Assembly: GCA_900551305.1 (NCBI GenBank)
Contig: URVK01000013.1
Span: 1 to 16,342 of the forward strand
DNA: 16,342 nt
Reading direction: 5' to 3'
From: an uncultured Collinsella sp.
Lineage (GTDB): Bacteria > Actinomycetota > Coriobacteriia > Coriobacteriales > Coriobacteriaceae
Both the position numbers and the translations under genes were made by a program. Positions 13,990 through 16,342 of this stretch are shown piece by piece; the first letter of the stretch is position 1, and each line of letters begins with the position of its first letter. The notes beneath the pieces are model-generated. The model was given only the letters and a program-made list of their open reading frames with translations, had not been told where the DNA came from and did not search any database.

Positions 13990-15060
13990 ACTCGTGCACC
14001 GTCCTTTCAATGAGGTGGTTCCACGCCTGTTTGAGCGATTTGGGGGCCACGGGCCTCATGCCGTCCATGGCGTGGGCCATGCAAAATGAGGCGCCGGCTT
14101 CAAGATCGCGCACGTCAACGGTCCAGGTCCATCCCACATCGGTGTGTACGAGCTCACCTCGCCCACGCGTGAGGCCGTTGATCATATCGATCTGCGTCTG
14201 AGGGGCGAATGAGAACGTGGCTGCAACGGGCGGTCGGTCGGCAAAATCGAATTCAAAGAACAGGTAGTCGCTGAGGTTGAAGTCCGCGGGGATGACGTAG
14301 GCCTTCGAAGGACGCCAAGCGCGAACGATACGGTCGCAGCGGAATGTCCTGATGTCGCCGGTGACGTTGTCGAGGCCGCAGAAGTACGCCACGCCCTCGC
14401 GCTCGAACATGCCGTAGACGCAGACGGTACGTTCTTTCTGCTCACCGCGTCCGTTCTGATATAAAAATCGCAGCGCGCATCGCTCGGCAAAGGCGCTCCA
14501 TACCGCATCGACGGTGGGAGAGCGGCGGATCGGTGCTTCGTCCACCGTCGTCCTACCGGTGAGGTAGGCAATCTTGGAGCGAATATCGGCAAGCGGTGCG
14601 GCAAAAGTGGATGAGCCGGCCGCTAGCGTCTGGTCGGTGGGGTTGGGCAGGGTATCAATAGCTCAACGTCACCGGGCCCGGCGGTTAGCGTCTGGTCGAT
14701 GGCGTTGAGCAGGATATCGGCGTCGTCTGCGGTGATGAGGCCGCCTGCAGCAAACGTGTGCTCGCGGTCGATTGTCCACGAGCTTTCCTCGGTCTCCTGC
14801 GCGCCGGTGGGGCGAACCTCCTTGATTAAGATGCCGCGTTCGAGCAGTTTGTCACGATCGCGTCGAAACTTGCGCTTATCCGAGTCGATATTGCCCGAGC
14901 CATATCCCAGGTCAGAATCCAAGACGATCTGCTCGGTCGTCAGCGGTTCGGGGGAGCTATTGAGCACAAAGAAAAGATTGAGGATGCGCTGAGCCGTTTT
15001 ATCGAAACTGGGCTCCGAATTCCCCTTTTTAATTGTCTCGGTCGTGTCGCTTGCCGTCAT
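13976..15060 (-). pseudogene. WYL-domain transcriptional regulator (PafB-like), disrupted
   Basis: Two open pieces make one WYL protein. The first (15060 to 14623, 145 residues) has a winged-helix-like N-terminus, DKTAQRILNLFFVLNSSPEP and LTTEQIVLDSDLGYGSG, then a region around ADDADILLNAIDQTLTAG before it stops at 14623. The second runs in another frame through SSTFAAPLADIRSKIAYL, FLYQNGRGEQKERTVCVYGM and AYFCGLDNVTGDIRTFRCDR (WYL domain) to the stop at 13976. The break coincides with a diverged repeat offset by 62 bases, which is not a multiple of three. ATG 15060 has GAGG upstream. The 3' end overlaps the next WYL gene by 14 bases, so the pair formed an operon. It may be inactive or a sequencing artefact. 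Confidence 0.8.
14616..14718. repeat. Diverged direct repeat, 62-bp offset, inside the WYL gene
   Basis: Positions 14616-14656 and 14678-14718 match at 35 of 41 positions, with an exact 13-mer core TAGCGTCTGGTCG at 14624-14636 and 14686-14698. On the minus strand the first-read copy encodes DILLNAIDQTLTAG and the other DTLPNPTDQTLAAG. Confidence 0.75.
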
Positions 15061-15258
15061 AGGGTCCTCGCATGAGAAGGTGGTTTGCTGCCATGATTTT
15101 AGTCCGATATGGAGATTAGGCTACATCCTTGTCCGCTCGGGGCGTTAAGATGGCCCGAATTCGGTCGTTTGCGCTCGCTCGGGGTATACTTTCGACTATA
15201 TACGGTTCTAATGTGCATGCATTGGGCCTATTTGTCGGATTATGGATGTGGAGCGCAC
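15061..15258. other. Intergenic region between divergent WYL gene and M28-like gene
   Basis: This 198-base gap must hold divergent promoters. On the plus strand TATACT (15185-15190) is a plausible -10, but no good -35 is spaced correctly. On the minus strand TAAAAT near 15100 with TAGCCT about 16 bases away is a weak candidate. I see no RNA gene or terminator here. Confidence 0.4.
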
Positions 15259-16342
15259 ATGGCGAACACCCAGAACTATATTAACCACCTGCTGCAGAAC
15301 ACCGGCATTACGCCGGCGTGCAGCGAAGAAGAGCGCTTGGCTGCCGAGGATATCGCTCAGATCTTCCGCAACCACGGCTTTGATCCCGAGGTTCAGGAGT
15401 TCAATGCCCCGGCGCCCAGTAGGTTGGCATTTGCCGTTACCGGTATTCTTGCGTTTGCCGGTGCCCTGCTGATGGGCATCGGCGGCGGTATCGGCTTGGT
15501 CGGCACCTTGCTGGCCATTGTCGGCGCCGTTCTTTACGTGCTCGAGCGCACAGGGCACCCCGTGGTTTCGCGCCTGGGCAAGACAGGCGTGAGCCAAAAT
15601 GTCATCGCCTATCACAAGGCCTCGGGCCCGCTCGCGTCCCCGCGTAACCGCCCGGTGGTCGTTGTCGCACACTACGACTCTCCCCGTGCTGAGCTGCTCG
15701 CCCGCGAGCCCTATGCTTCGTATCGTGCGCTCATCGCCAAGCTGCTGCCTGTTGCCACGGTTGCCCCTGCTGCCGTTGCCATCCTGCGTATCCTGCCGCT
15801 CCCCGGCGCGCTCAAGGTTCTGCTGTGGATTGTCGCGATCCTCGCTTCCCTCGTTGCACTTGCCAACGCGGCAAACATCATCTCTAACCGCCACATTCTT
15901 CCCTATACGTCCGGCGCGGTGTGCAACAAGTCTTCTGTCGCCGCTATGCTCGGCGTTATGGACAACGTTGCTCCCTTCCAGGGCGAAAACGAGTTTCCCG
16001 ACGATGTTCCGTTCGATACCTATTTTGGGGAGCAAAAGCGTCGTGCCGAGGAAATGGCGCGTGCAGCGGCGGAGTATGCCGCGGCCCAGCAGCAAAACGA
16101 CTACGGCAACACCATCGAGTACGAAGAGCCTACCTACGCCGAGGACGAGTTCGGTCAGCCGATTGCTCCCGACACTCAGACCGAGCCCGAACAGGGTGAG
16201 GCTTTCGACGAGCAGATCGAGGGCTTTGAGGGTGCGTCTGCCGACGAGACGCTGATTGGCGCCATCGTGCCCGAGGATCAGAATCAGGCTGTCCAGGCTG
16301 AAGAGTTCAATGACGAGGTTTCCGCTGCCGAGCCGGTGGAGG
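15259..16342 (+). CDS. Membrane protein with M28-peptidase-like domain (partial, 3' end outside window)
   Basis: The frame is open from ATG 15259 to the window end (361 codons). Residues 1-50 are a helical N-terminus with aminopeptidase-like EERLAAEDIAQIF. Two hydrophobic segments follow (about 56-75 and 77-95). VVVVAHYDSP (133-142) matches the first metal motif (HxD) of M28 peptidases. Two more hydrophobic segments (about 157-180 and 184-205) lie between this motif and YTSGAVCNKSSVAAMLG (216-232), the place where M28 enzymes have G-A-N-D-N-A-S-G; here the metal-bridging Asp is replaced by C222. From about 240 on is a long acidic, Glu/Gln-rich region. The remaining catalytic residues lie beyond the window. 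GGAG precedes the start by about 6 bases. It may be a membrane-bound peptidase or an inactive relative. Confidence 0.75.
   Translation, partial: MANTQNYINHLLQNTGITPACSEEERLAAEDIAQIFRNHGFDPEVQEFNAPAPSRLAFAVTGILAFAGALLMGIGGGIGLVGTLLAIVGAVLYVLERTGHPVVSRLGKTGVSQNVIAYHKASGPLASPRNRPVVVVAHYDSPRAELLAREPYASYRALIAKLLPVATVAPAAVAILRILPLPGALKVLLWIVAILASLVALANAANIISNRHILPYTSGAVCNKSSVAAMLGVMDNVAPFQGENEFPDDVPFDTYFGEQKRRAEEMARAAAEYAAAQQQNDYGNTIEYEEPTYAEDEFGQPIAPDTQTEPEQGEAFDEQIEGFEGASADETLIGAIVPEDQNQAVQAEEFNDEVSAAEPVE

Noticed and set aside
15208..16095. Minus-strand open frame of 295 codons at the right edge
   Set aside because: It is opposite the M28-like gene, has no family motif, and its composition mirrors the plus-strand codons.

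Overview
The gene set suggests a bacterial chromosome origin region from a Coriobacteriia-type actinobacterium, and Collinsella is my best guess. The evidence is the high-GC coding style, the rpmH-rnpA-yidD-yidC-jag-rsmG-parA-parB block, and the M28-like membrane protein and WYL regulators nearby. The genus is inference; no 16S gene or other marker is present.

Layout. Positions 1-2581 read leftward: dnaA, whose 3' end lies outside the window, preceded by an unusual gene (1157-2581) that combines a histidine-kinase-type ATPase fold, a long Gln/Pro/Met/Tyr-rich linker and a C-terminal winged helix. Positions 2582-2790 are an AT-rich intergenic stretch with TTTTCAACA-like repeats; I read it as the likely oriC. 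From a near-consensus promoter at 2753-2782 the rightward block rpmH, rnpA, yidD, yidC and jag runs to a strong terminator at 5002-5033. rsmG, three perfect parS sites at an exact 39-bp pitch, parA, parB and a small membrane-anchored protein follow, ending at a terminator at 7925-7964. This second block is visibly more AT-rich than its flanks.

Positions 8019-9144 hold rlmN on the minus strand with its terminator and a parS-like site in its 3' region. ddl is divergent from it and overlaps a dinG-type gene (DEDDh exonuclease plus iron-sulfur helicase) that is frameshifted in helicase motif VI. Convergent to dinG are two overlapping WYL-domain regulator genes. The upstream one is broken by a diverged 41-bp repeat offset by 62 bp. 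The right edge holds the start of a membrane protein with an M28 peptidase-like domain that lacks an expected metal-ligand Asp.

Together these genes cover replication initiation (dnaA, oriC), origin segregation (parABS), ribosome and RNA maturation (rpmH, rnpA, rsmG, rlmN), membrane protein insertion (yidC, yidD, jag) and cell-wall precursor synthesis (ddl). The least conventional items are the ATPase/low-complexity/winged-helix protein beside the origin, the variant DnaA-box array, the periodic parS cluster and the two neighbouring damaged genes.
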